DNA of 24,963 nucleotides from Candidatus Levyibacteriota bacterium (GTDB taxonomy: Bacteria; Patescibacteriota; Microgenomatia; Levybacterales; UBA12049), in contig CAIQLZ010000022.1 in the NCBI GenBank assembly GCA_903872785.1, positions 1 through 24,963 of the forward strand. Reading direction: 5' to 3'. The notes below the pieces were generated by a model. The model had not been told where the DNA came from, made no database searches, and saw nothing but the letters and a program-made list of their open reading frames with translations. Shown here piece after piece: positions 6,774 through 12,330 of this stretch (its first letter is position 1; each line of letters starts with the position of its first letter). A program made the position numbers and the translations under genes.

Positions 6774-7670
6774 ATGGCAGATACAAAAGATTATTATCAG
6801 ATACTTGGAATTACAAAATCAGCGACCAGTGATGAAATAAAAAAAGCTTACCGAAAACTTGCTTTACAATATCATCCCGATAGAAATAAGGGGAAGGATG
6901 CTGAAGCAAAATTCAAAGAAGTAACCAAGGCTTACGAAGTTTTGTCTGATCCGCAAAAAAAACAAACTTATGATCAATTCGGTCATGCGGCTTTCGAGCA
7001 GGGTGCAGGACAGGGTCCATTTGGAGGCGCAGGTGGGCCATTTGGAGGTTTTGGGCAACAGGGAGGGCCTTTTTCCTACACATACGCTACTGGTGGGGAC
7101 GGAGGAGCTGGTTTTGATTTCGGAGGATTTACAGACCCATTTGAAATATTCGAACAGTTTTTTGGTAGTGCTAATCCTTTCGGTAGGCAAAGAAGACAAT
7201 CTTATTCTCTGACAATTGATTTTCTTGAAGCAGTTCACGGAACTGCAAAAAAAGTTACTATTGAGGGGAAATCGCAGACAATAAAAATTCCGAAGGGCGT
7301 TGATGAAGGCTCCAGAATCCGCTTTGGAGATTACGATGTAGTTATTTCGGTTAATCCGGATAAAAGATTTCAAAGAGAAGGGTTTGAGATTATCGGAATC
7401 AAAGAAATCTCTTTTGCACAAGCGGCATTGGGTGGAGAAGTTCAGATTGAAACAATTGACGGAAATTTGAAATTAAGGATTCCTTCCGGAACCCAGCCGG
7501 GAACTGCAATTAGGCTTAGGGGAAGAGGAGTACCTCATCTGCACGGGTCAGGCCGCGGCGATCATTATATCCGAATAAAAATTACAGTTCCAAAGCATTT
7601 AACAGGAAAACAAAAAGAACTGCTTCATGAGTTTGAGGGAGACTCAAATAAAAAATCCACCTGGTTCTGA
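6774..7670 (+). CDS. dnaJ: DnaJ-type co-chaperone lacking the zinc finger
   Basis: A 298-aa J-domain protein. The J domain (residues 1-70) has the HPD motif at 34-36 (YHPDRNKG) that stimulates DnaK ATPase. A Gly/Phe-rich linker runs from about 74 to 125, followed by two C-terminal beta domains with the motifs IKIPKGVDEGSRIRFG and LRIPSGTQPGTAIRLRGRG. The four CxxCxGxG zinc-binding repeats of classical DnaJ (about 370 aa) are absent, so it has a CbpA-like, type II organisation. Its place behind dnaK shows it is the main DnaK partner here. It has its own -10 box and probably an almost leaderless transcript. A small membrane-protein gene follows 6 bp later. Confidence 0.93.
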   Translation: MADTKDYYQILGITKSATSDEIKKAYRKLALQYHPDRNKGKDAEAKFKEVTKAYEVLSDPQKKQTYDQFGHAAFEQGAGQGPFGGAGGPFGGFGQQGGPFSYTYATGGDGGAGFDFGGFTDPFEIFEQFFGSANPFGRQRRQSYSLTIDFLEAVHGTAKKVTIEGKSQTIKIPKGVDEGSRIRFGDYDVVISVNPDKRFQREGFEIIGIKEISFAQAALGGEVQIETIDGNLKLRIPSGTQPGTAIRLRGRGVPHLHGSGRGDHYIRIKITVPKHLTGKQKELLHEFEGDSNKKSTWF

Positions 7671-7676
7671 CGCTAC

Positions 7677-7889
7677 ATGAATTCAGACTACATTTTATAT
7701 ATTTTGGCGGCAATGATTTTCTATGATTTTTCATTGCATATTATTGAGTTTCTCTTCGGAATTGAAAACGCAAGAAAACTAAAATATTATTGGCCGGCAT
7801 TTCATAGCAGGAAAATTTACACAATTTTTTGGACAGCATATTGGGGAGTAGCTTTTATTTTAATATTGATTTATGTTCTGTTTCATTAA
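7677..7889 (+). CDS. Small two-helix membrane protein (unknown)
   Basis: A 70-aa protein with two hydrophobic segments, about residues 5-28 and 46-69, joined by a loop rich in Lys, Tyr and Trp (ENARKLKYYWPAFHSRK). It starts 6 bp after the dnaJ stop, so it is probably translated from the dnaJ transcript. I do not recognise a family, and nothing shows a chaperone role. The last bases run directly into one copy of the dispersed AAATTAGCCTCAAAA-like motif and the repeats upstream of the Fic gene. Confidence 0.55.
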   Translation: MNSDYILYILAAMIFYDFSLHIIEFLFGIENARKLKYYWPAFHSRKIYTIFWTAYWGVAFILILIYVLFH

Positions 7890-7910
7890 GTAAATTAGCT
7901 TCAAATTGCA
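7884..7910 (+). repeat. Dispersed intergenic motif, copy 1
   Basis: Contains AGTAAATTAGCTTCAAATTG, closely matching the copies at 10521-10546 and 12252-12280. It starts at the stop codon of the small membrane-protein gene and runs into the Fic repeats. Confidence 0.4.
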
Positions 7911-7957
7911 ATATTTGGCAATATATGGCAATATTCGGCAATATCTGGTAAGATAAT
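7908..7957 (+). repeat. Five 10-bp direct repeats upstream of the Fic gene
   Basis: Four near-identical 10-mers in direct tandem, GCAATATTTG, GCAATATATG, GCAATATTCG and GCAATATCTG (7908-7947), and a degenerate fifth, GTAAGATAAT (7948-7957), which carries the promoter -10. The GCAATAT core is invariant in the first four. A 10-bp period places each copy on the same face of the helix, as expected of an operator bound by several copies of one protein. The obvious candidate is the winged helix at the C-terminus of the Fic protein itself (inference). Confidence 0.8.
7946..7954 (+). promoter_or_regulatory. Extended -10 promoter of the Fic gene (leaderless)
   Basis: TGG-TAAGAT, with the hexamer at 7949-7954, exactly 6 nt before the ATG at 7961. 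The -35 region (TGGCAA, 7926-7931) lies within the 10-bp repeats, so a protein bound there would block RNA polymerase. Confidence 0.5.
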
Positions 7958-7960
7958 TTT

Positions 7961-8944
7961 ATGAAGATTCCGCCTGTGTACACCATTTCTGATCAAATGC
8001 TTTCTTATATTACGAAAATTGAAGCGGAACGTTTATATTTTTCCTCATTAAATCTCACAGAAGAGCTAAAAGGAAGTATCCAAAGGGCAAGTCTTCTAAA
8101 AAGTTCACTTTTTTCAGCCAGAATTGAAGGAAGTTCGCTTGAAATATCTGATTTTGAATTTAGCAATGAAACCGAAGAAGAAAAGAAAAAAGGAGTATTT
8201 AATATTATAAAGGCGATAAACTTTATCGATAAAGGTATCAAAATAAATGTTCTTTCAAAGGATATTGTTTTACAGCTCCATTCGTTAACTTTGAAAGATA
8301 TTGATCCGGATGCAGGGCGTTTTCGTTCGGAAATAAGTGCAATTTTTAATCAGGCAGGAGTAGCTGTTTATATGCCTCCTCCGCCAACGCAAATATCAAA
8401 ATTATTGGATAACCTCCTGGCCTATGTAAATTCAGAACAAAAGTTTCCTCTTGTTGTGGCTTTTGTTGCTCATCTGGTATTTGAGAAAATTCATCCATTT
8501 TTAGATGGAAACGGTCGGGTTGGCAGACTATTGATTCCAGTTATTTTGAAATCAAAGGGATGGGATTTTTCTTTGGCTGTGCCTTTTGAAGAATATCTGG
8601 ATGAACATAAAGATGAATATTATTTCTATTTAGATCAAGGTTTGGAAAACACCAATAATTATCTTGAATTCATGCTTGAAGCATTTTATAAGCAAATTGA
8701 GGAAATAAAAAATCAAATTAATGAAGAGAGGGCTAAAGAAGCGCATCCATTTCTCCCTCCCCGTCAGGAAGAGATACTGAATATTATTAAAGATCAGATT
8801 ATAGTTTCTTTTGACATGATCAGAAGGCGTTTTATCCAAGTTCCAGAAAGAACACTCAGATATGATTTAAAAAAACTTCTTGATCGGAAAATGATTGAAA
8901 AATCCGGCGAAACTAGGGGGAGATATTATAGGATAAGAAAATAA
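7961..8944 (+). CDS. Fic family protein with C-terminal winged helix
   Basis: A 327-aa Fic protein. The catalytic motif HPFLDGNGRVGR (residues 178-189) is complete, so nucleotidyl transfer (usually AMPylation of a protein hydroxyl) should be possible. An inhibitory motif of the (S/T)xxxE(G/N) type is seen as SARIEG at 52-57, on the N-terminal side, marking a class II, self-inhibited Fic protein. A flap sequence (AVYMPPPP) lies at about 135-142. The C-terminus (about 265-327, PPRQEEILNIIK...RTLRYDLKKLLDRKMI) is a winged helix, suggesting DNA binding. Five 10-bp repeats and an extended -10 box lie immediately upstream. It is a single gene with no separate antitoxin. Target protein unknown. Confidence 0.93.
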   Translation: MKIPPVYTISDQMLSYITKIEAERLYFSSLNLTEELKGSIQRASLLKSSLFSARIEGSSLEISDFEFSNETEEEKKKGVFNIIKAINFIDKGIKINVLSKDIVLQLHSLTLKDIDPDAGRFRSEISAIFNQAGVAVYMPPPPTQISKLLDNLLAYVNSEQKFPLVVAFVAHLVFEKIHPFLDGNGRVGRLLIPVILKSKGWDFSLAVPFEEYLDEHKDEYYFYLDQGLENTNNYLEFMLEAFYKQIEEIKNQINEERAKEAHPFLPPRQEEILNIIKDQIIVSFDMIRRRFIQVPERTLRYDLKKLLDRKMIEKSGETRGRYYRIRK

Positions 8945-8965
8945 AAAAACCACTTGGTTCTAGGT

Positions 8966-9649
8966 TTAAATATTATAAATAAGCTTTAATTGCTTGATGG
9001 CATTATTTATCTGTTCCGACAAATAGTGCGTTTCAGCGGGATATTTATTATATGCTTTTTTAAAAATGGGCATCAGAATTTCCTTTGTTTCACGGATCTT
9101 TTTCTCCGGAGTCTCCTGTCCTTCTTTGGGATAAAAAGTTCTTAGATTATCCAGTCTATCTGCCATTTTAACTAGTAATGCCTCTTCTGGGCCATCTTCT
9201 AAGCGTTTATACTTTATTGTTTTTGCCTGAGCTTTATTTTTTACAATTTTACCATCAACATAAGGTTCTGTTACGTAAAACACTATCTCTGCAGTTTCAG
9301 GATAGAAGATTTTTGAAATTCTATGAAAACTGTGAATATCAAACGCTCTAGCTGTCATTTCGGTCGGATTTCCGAAAAGAGACGTATCTTCCAATGTATC
9401 ATGCAGTAAAACTCCACAAATAATAGAAGGATTGGTAATTTTGCATTCATCAATCAATATTAAGCTTGCTCTTCTAGGATGCTCAAAATATCTTTCCCCA
9501 CTTATTCTTTTTTGTTCCCTATGGGCGGCTTTGGAAAGTTGATAAGCGGTTTCAATCTTATCTTTTTCACCTTCGGGCAAAGCTTTAATTCTAGCTTGAA
9601 AAGTATCCCAAGTTTCTTTTTGAACAGGATGTTCTTCTTCAGATGACAT
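8966..9649 (-). CDS. Stand-alone HD hydrolase, RelA/SpoT hydrolase-domain type (small alarmone hydrolase)
   Basis: A 227-aa protein matching the N-terminal hydrolase domain of RelA/SpoT enzymes and MESH1-like small alarmone hydrolases, which remove pyrophosphate from (p)ppGpp using Mn2+. Visible residues: H43 in AAHREQKRISG, H57 in FEHPRR, H83-D84 and E87-D88 in LLHDTLEDT, and D164...N168 in KMADRLDNLRT. All expected metal and catalytic positions are present. There is no synthetase, TGS or ACT domain. An extended -10 (TGG-TAAAAT) sits 6 nt before the ATG, supporting this start and a leaderless mRNA. It converges with the Fic gene, 21 bp apart. The exact substrate could be another nucleotide. 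Confidence 0.88.
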   Translation of the reverse strand: MSSEEEHPVQKETWDTFQARIKALPEGEKDKIETAYQLSKAAHREQKRISGERYFEHPRRASLILIDECKITNPSIICGVLLHDTLEDTSLFGNPTEMTARAFDIHSFHRISKIFYPETAEIVFYVTEPYVDGKIVKNKAQAKTIKYKRLEDGPEEALLVKMADRLDNLRTFYPKEGQETPEKKIRETKEILMPIFKKAYNKYPAETHYLSEQINNAIKQLKLIYNI

Positions 9650-9655
9650 GACGGG

Positions 9656-9684
9656 ATTTTACCAGAAAAAGGATTGAAGAGCAA
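9656..9684 (-). promoter_or_regulatory. Promoter of the HD hydrolase gene (leaderless)
   Basis: On the minus strand: -35 TTGCTC (9684-9679), 17-bp spacer, extended -10 TGG-TAAAAT with the hexamer at 9661-9656, then exactly 6 nt to the ATG at 9649. Confidence 0.6.
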
Positions 9685-9703
9685 ACTATAAGCTATTAAG
9701 ATG

Positions 9704-9727
9704 ATTATTAATTTAACCTCAAAATTG
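9704..9727 (+). repeat. Dispersed intergenic motif, copy 2 (divergent)
   Basis: ATTAATTTAACCTCAAAATTG, a weaker match to the AAATTAGCCTCAAAATTG motif, in the 186-bp gap between the HD hydrolase and phosphatase genes. Nothing else is supported in this gap apart from the HD-gene promoter. Confidence 0.25.
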
Positions 9728-9835
9728 GTTTTTTGTGGAGTTTTAAATAAATTAATTTTAGTAAATTTGCAAATAAAACTATTAGCCTGGATGAAGTATC
9801 GGCAGAAGGTATGGTTAATTATGATTATGCCTAAA

Positions 9836-10309
9836 TTATTTTTTGTTGGAGGATTGGATTTTCTTAATTAGCTGGTCTACTTTGTTTTTAATTTTAGAAA
9901 ATGTTTTTTCTGAATTTTCTATTAATTCAATTTCAGCTTCTTTGTTTAATTTTTTCCCGTTAAGATTAACATTGTCAAAGTCAGGTATATCCCATATCTC
10001 GTACTTATTTCCCATGGGGTAATTTTTTGATTTGCATATATTATAATTATCTATGCTCATAAAAATTATATAATCATAGTTTTTCAAAGTTTGATATTCT
10101 GTATTTTTCCAAGAATAACTCATAAAGGATGTTAGTATGTTTCTTTGAAGAATTCTTTGGGCATACCAAGTGATCGGCCCTTTGAGTTGAGCAGAAGCCT
10201 TAGTTCCGCTCGAAGATACTGAAAGATTAGGTATTTGTTTTGATTTTAGGTATACTTCTGCAAGACGGCTTCTATAAATATTTCCGGTACAGACAAAATG
10301 TATTTTCAT
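9836..10309 (-). CDS. Low-molecular-weight protein-tyrosine-phosphatase family protein
   Basis: A 157-aa protein beginning MKIHFVCTGNIYRSRLAE: the P-loop CxxxxxR(S) at C7 to R13-S14 is the signature of low-molecular-weight tyrosine phosphatases and the related thioredoxin-type arsenate reductases. The nucleophile is Cys7; the general acid is probably Asp110 in the IPDFD segment, replacing the usual DP motif. Overall length fits the family (about 150). Substrate is not predictable; bacterial members often act on tyrosine kinases of polysaccharide export, but none is seen here. It is monocistronic, flanked by non-coding gaps containing the dispersed motif. An extended -10 (TGC-TATAAT) lies 9 nt upstream of the ATG. 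The protein is rich in Lys, Asn and Ile, in line with an AT-rich gene. Confidence 0.88.
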   Translation of the reverse strand: MKIHFVCTGNIYRSRLAEVYLKSKQIPNLSVSSSGTKASAQLKGPITWYAQRILQRNILTSFMSYSWKNTEYQTLKNYDYIIFMSIDNYNICKSKNYPMGNKYEIWDIPDFDNVNLNGKKLNKEAEIELIENSEKTFSKIKNKVDQLIKKIQSSNKK

Positions 10310-10318
10310 GTTGTTAGG

Positions 10319-10327
10319 ATTATAGCA
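10319..10327 (-). promoter_or_regulatory. Extended -10 promoter of the phosphatase gene
   Basis: TGC-TATAAT on the minus strand, with the hexamer at 10324-10319, 9 nt before the ATG at 10309. The same nine bases form the tatD promoter. No clear -35 is present. Confidence 0.6.
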
Positions 10328-10360
10328 TTATGGAGTAAATGCGATTATAGTGTTATTTGT

Positions 10361-10387
10361 CATTGAGAAAATTAGTCTCAAAATCTC
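10361..10387 (+). repeat. Dispersed intergenic motif, copy 3
   Basis: GAGAAAATTAGTCTCAAAAT. It keeps the GAG-N9-CTC ends and the AAATTAG core of the motif. It lies in the 258-bp gap between the phosphatase and Cys-rich genes; no gene is supported in that gap. Confidence 0.4.
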
Positions 10388-10520
10388 TCCTTTATCCAGC
10401 CCCGCAAAGATTTATATAGTTTAAGAATTGAAGCTAAGTTTGTGTGTAAAAAGTCCGAACATCATTCATTGCGCGGAGTCAAATAGGGCTATAACTCTAA
10501 ACTGGCCTAGACCGTGACGG

Positions 10521-10546
10521 GGAGCAAATTAGCCTCAGAAATTACA
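10521..10546 (+). repeat. Dispersed intergenic motif, copy 4
   Basis: GGAGCAAATTAGCCTCAGAA, the second copy in the same gap, 22 bp from the end of the Cys-rich gene. It matches copy 5 at 17 consecutive positions apart from one C/T difference. Confidence 0.45.
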
Positions 10547-10567
10547 GTCGGAGTCCAAGTATTTGTA

Positions 10568-12121
10568 TTATTGACATTGGTTGTTGGAGTAAATACATCC
10601 AGCGTTATTACATTCGGATTTACCATTAATATTTGCGCATCCCCCGCAAGCAACTTTGGAGTTCACATATGTATCAGTTGAGTCAAACCATGATGCGCAA
10701 ACTCCTCCTCCCGCGCACTCAGGGTGCCATTTGCAATTGCTTGCCGCATCACAGCCACTTTTAGTTTTTACACTGTTGCACGTACATGACGGGTCAACGA
10801 AAGAATTCTCTTCACATCTACCGCAATTACTATCAATCCTGCAGCCACTACCCTGTTTATTGCAGGCATTTACTCCAATTATGTTTCCGCATCCCCCGCA
10901 AGCTACCTTAGTATTTGCTATCAACGATGCGCAAGCTCCTCCGCCTGCACATTCGGAACGCCACTCACAAGAAACTGCTCTATCACAACCACTTTTACTT
11001 TTAACACTGGCACATGTACAAGATGGGTCAGGAACAGTTGGATCCTCACATCTACCGCAATTACTGTCAATAAAACAACCGCTTCCCATCTTATTACAGG
11101 TATCTGTTCCAATGATGTTTTGACATCCGCCACAGGCTCCCTTAGAACTTTCTCCAACTACCGCACAAGCTCCTCCTCCGGCACATTCGGAACGCCATTC
11201 ACAGGAAGCTGCCGTATTACAGTCACCTTCACCTTTGATAGTATCGCATGAACATGCCGGATCATACGGGGCAGTTACGTCTTCACATTTACCGCAGTCG
11301 CTCCAATAACTGCAGCCATTTTTGATACATGACGTTTCTCCTATAAGAGATGTGCATTTTATTAAGCCGGCAAACGGATTGGTAAATATTTTTTGCCACC
11401 ATGGTTTGGTTATGGATTCAGTTATTCCACCGTTTCTATTTACGTTTAAGACAACCGTATTCGATATCGAGATTAATCCAAGTATTTTATTCTGTATTTC
11501 ACCTTTAACGGTAATATTTTTACCATCAGTGCCTGTAGTAATTGTTGGGTTAGTTAGGGTTATTCCCATATTGTTTACTATCTGTTTTATCTTGGTTGGG
11601 GGAAGCGGTGCGCTTGTAGGTTGCGGTGTCGGAGTCAGAGCGGTCGGATGTGGCCATTGATTAGGTTGCGGTGTTACCGTTGCAGTTGGGAAAGTTGGCC
11701 ATTGATTAGGTTGCGGTGTCGGAGTCAGAGCGGTCGGATGTGGCCATTGATTAGGTTGCGGTGTCGGAGTCAGAGTGGTCGGATGTGGCCATTGATTAGG
11801 TTGCGGTGTTACCGTTGCAGTTGGGAAAGTTGGCCATTGGTTGGGTTTCGAGGTAGGAGCCGGCGTTGCTTGGACAGTATATATTACTTGAGTTGGTATC
11901 TTAGGGTTAACGTTGAGTAGTGTTTGAAGGCTTGATAAAAGTGAACCTGAGGAGGTTTGAGTTCCAAGTACGAACCTGCCGCATTTTCCTAAAGAAACCC
12001 TGCCAATTATAAAGCCGACAAGAATAAAAAAAACAATCCCTAATGCATACGTCAATACACGGATAAATATTGATCTCTTCGCAGATTTAGGGACCGATGG
12101 CTGAACATTTTCAGCGTCCAT
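10568..12121 (-). CDS. Membrane-anchored Pro/Thr-repeat and cysteine-module protein (unknown)
   Basis: A 517-aa protein with a layered design. Residues 1-18 are cytoplasmic and basic near the membrane, and 19-42 form one transmembrane helix, so the rest should be outside the cell. Residues 93-167 are five 15-aa repeats of two alternating types (PNQWPHPTALTPTPQ and PNQWPTFPTATVTPQ), an extended stalk. Residues 175-245 form a small domain with beta-like sequence. Residues 256-517 contain 40 cysteines: a five-Cys half module, two 78-aa modules with identical 12-Cys spacing, and a third of 11. The spacing with C-x5-C-x-W resembles plexin/PSI-type modules but is not a confident match. A surface adhesin or ligand-binding role is inference. 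A TAATAT -10 sits 6 nt before the ATG. Confidence 0.85.
   Translation of the reverse strand: MDAENVQPSVPKSAKRSIFIRVLTYALGIVFFILVGFIIGRVSLGKCGRFVLGTQTSSGSLLSSLQTLLNVNPKIPTQVIYTVQATPAPTSKPNQWPTFPTATVTPQPNQWPHPTTLTPTPQPNQWPHPTALTPTPQPNQWPTFPTATVTPQPNQWPHPTALTPTPQPTSAPLPPTKIKQIVNNMGITLTNPTITTGTDGKNITVKGEIQNKILGLISISNTVVLNVNRNGGITESITKPWWQKIFTNPFAGLIKCTSLIGETSCIKNGCSYWSDCGKCEDVTAPYDPACSCDTIKGEGDCNTAASCEWRSECAGGGACAVVGESSKGACGGCQNIIGTDTCNKMGSGCFIDSNCGRCEDPTVPDPSCTCASVKSKSGCDRAVSCEWRSECAGGGACASLIANTKVACGGCGNIIGVNACNKQGSGCRIDSNCGRCEENSFVDPSCTCNSVKTKSGCDAASNCKWHPECAGGGVCASWFDSTDTYVNSKVACGGCANINGKSECNNAGCIYSNNQCQ
10571..11254 (-). repeat. Three tandem ~234-bp cysteine-module repeats
   Basis: These bases encode residues 290-517 of the Cys-rich protein as modules of 78, 78 and 72 aa. 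The first two share the exact spacing C-x-C-x8-C-x5-C-x5-C-x5-C-x10-C-x2-C-x8-C-x6-C-x5-C-x2-C. Each module is itself two related half-modules (EWRSECAGGGAC and IDSNCGRC types). This points to duplication within the gene. Confidence 0.8.
10921..11123. other. Zone of highest DNA similarity between cysteine modules
   Basis: Within the module array, blocks such as the CGCCATTCACAGGAAGC-like and CACATCTACCGCAATTACT-like stretches are almost unchanged between copies, so the duplication is recent enough for the DNA, and not only the protein, to be alike. The long plus-strand frames here are by-products of the repeat and are not annotated as genes. Confidence 0.4.
11621..11845 (-). repeat. Five 45-bp tandem repeats encoding the Pro/Thr stalk
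   Basis: Five in-frame 45-bp units of two types in the order B-A-A-B-A along the protein. Units of one type are nearly identical in DNA (one or two differences), and the two types share the first 4 codons (PNQW) and the last three (TPQ). The near identity implies recent expansion or gene conversion and makes copy number likely to vary between strains. Confidence 0.9.
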
Positions 12122-12127
12122 ATACCT

Positions 12128-12156
12128 ATATTAAGTAAATCACAACAACAGTTTAA
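12128..12156 (-). promoter_or_regulatory. Promoter of the Cys-rich protein gene (leaderless)
   Basis: On the minus strand, -10 TAATAT (12133-12128) lies exactly 6 nt before the ATG at 12121. A -35 candidate, TTAAAC (12156-12151), is 17 bp upstream. Moderate match. Confidence 0.45.
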
Positions 12157-12232
12157 TTGCAAAACATCATTTAATTCAGGCTGTTCCCAAACATAAAAGA
12201 CCGTTAAGAACTTTATTTTGTATAAATAAGTT

Positions 12233-12249
12233 CTAGCGTCGCTCGCTAG
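12233..12249. other. Perfect 6-bp hairpin between divergent genes
   Basis: CTAGCG-TCGCT-CGCTAG. It lies 112 bp upstream of the Cys-rich start and about 82 bp upstream of the ClpC-like start and has no T-tract on either strand, so it is not a terminator. It directly precedes copy 5 of the dispersed motif. It could be a protein-binding site or a relic of a mobile element. Confidence 0.4.
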
Positions 12250-12251
12250 GC

Positions 12252-12280
12252 GGAGTAAATTAGCCTCAAAATTGACTTTT
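12252..12280 (+). repeat. Dispersed intergenic motif, copy 5
   Basis: GGAGTAAATTAGCCTCAAAA followed by TTGACTTTT, the best-preserved copy, in the 209-bp gap between the divergent Cys-rich and ClpC-like genes. It lies upstream of the -35 of the ClpC-like gene. Confidence 0.45.
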
Positions 12281-12295
12281 GCATAAAACTTTAAT

Positions 12296-12324
12296 TTGTA
12301 ATTTATTCTTAAACTTCCTATACT
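12296..12324 (+). promoter_or_regulatory. Promoter of the ClpC-like gene (leaderless)
   Basis: TTGTAA (12296-12301), 17-bp spacer, TATACT (12319-12324), then exactly 6 nt to the ATG at 12331. Confidence 0.65.
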
Positions 12325-12330
12325 GAATCT

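Noticed and set aside
7908..7957. CRISPR array or replication origin iterons
   Set aside because: The 10-bp units have no spacers, there are no cas genes, and no replication initiator is adjacent. The repeats sit in a promoter, so an operator is more likely.
8945..8965. Terminator between the convergent Fic and HD genes
   Set aside because: AACC-ACTT-GGTT is only a 4-bp inverted repeat with no T-tract.
9721..9840. Short plus-strand frame ending SLDEVSAEGMVNYDYA as a gene remnant
   Set aside because: It looks mildly protein-like but has an upstream stop, no start codon or promoter, and fewer than 30 codons; too little to call a pseudogene.
9701..9871. 56-codon ATG frame overlapping the phosphatase gene end
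   Set aside because: Low-complexity AT-rich frame with no ribosome site, overlapping a well-supported gene on the other strand.
10430..10560. Possible tRNA or other structured RNA (GTCCGAAC-like string)
   Set aside because: No T-loop GTTCGAnnC with matching stem, acceptor stem or anticodon arm could be built on either strand.
10656..11123. 155-codon plus-strand frame opposite the Cys modules
   Set aside because: Its length comes from the lack of antisense stops in Cys/Gly-rich codons. No start signal, and no recognisable protein.
11621..11920. Open plus-strand frame of 99 codons across the stalk repeats
   Set aside because: It lies antisense to the repeat-coding region; its apparent repeats (RCRSQSGRMWPLI) are just the opposite reading of the Pro/Thr units, while the minus frame has a promoter, membrane helix and Cys modules.
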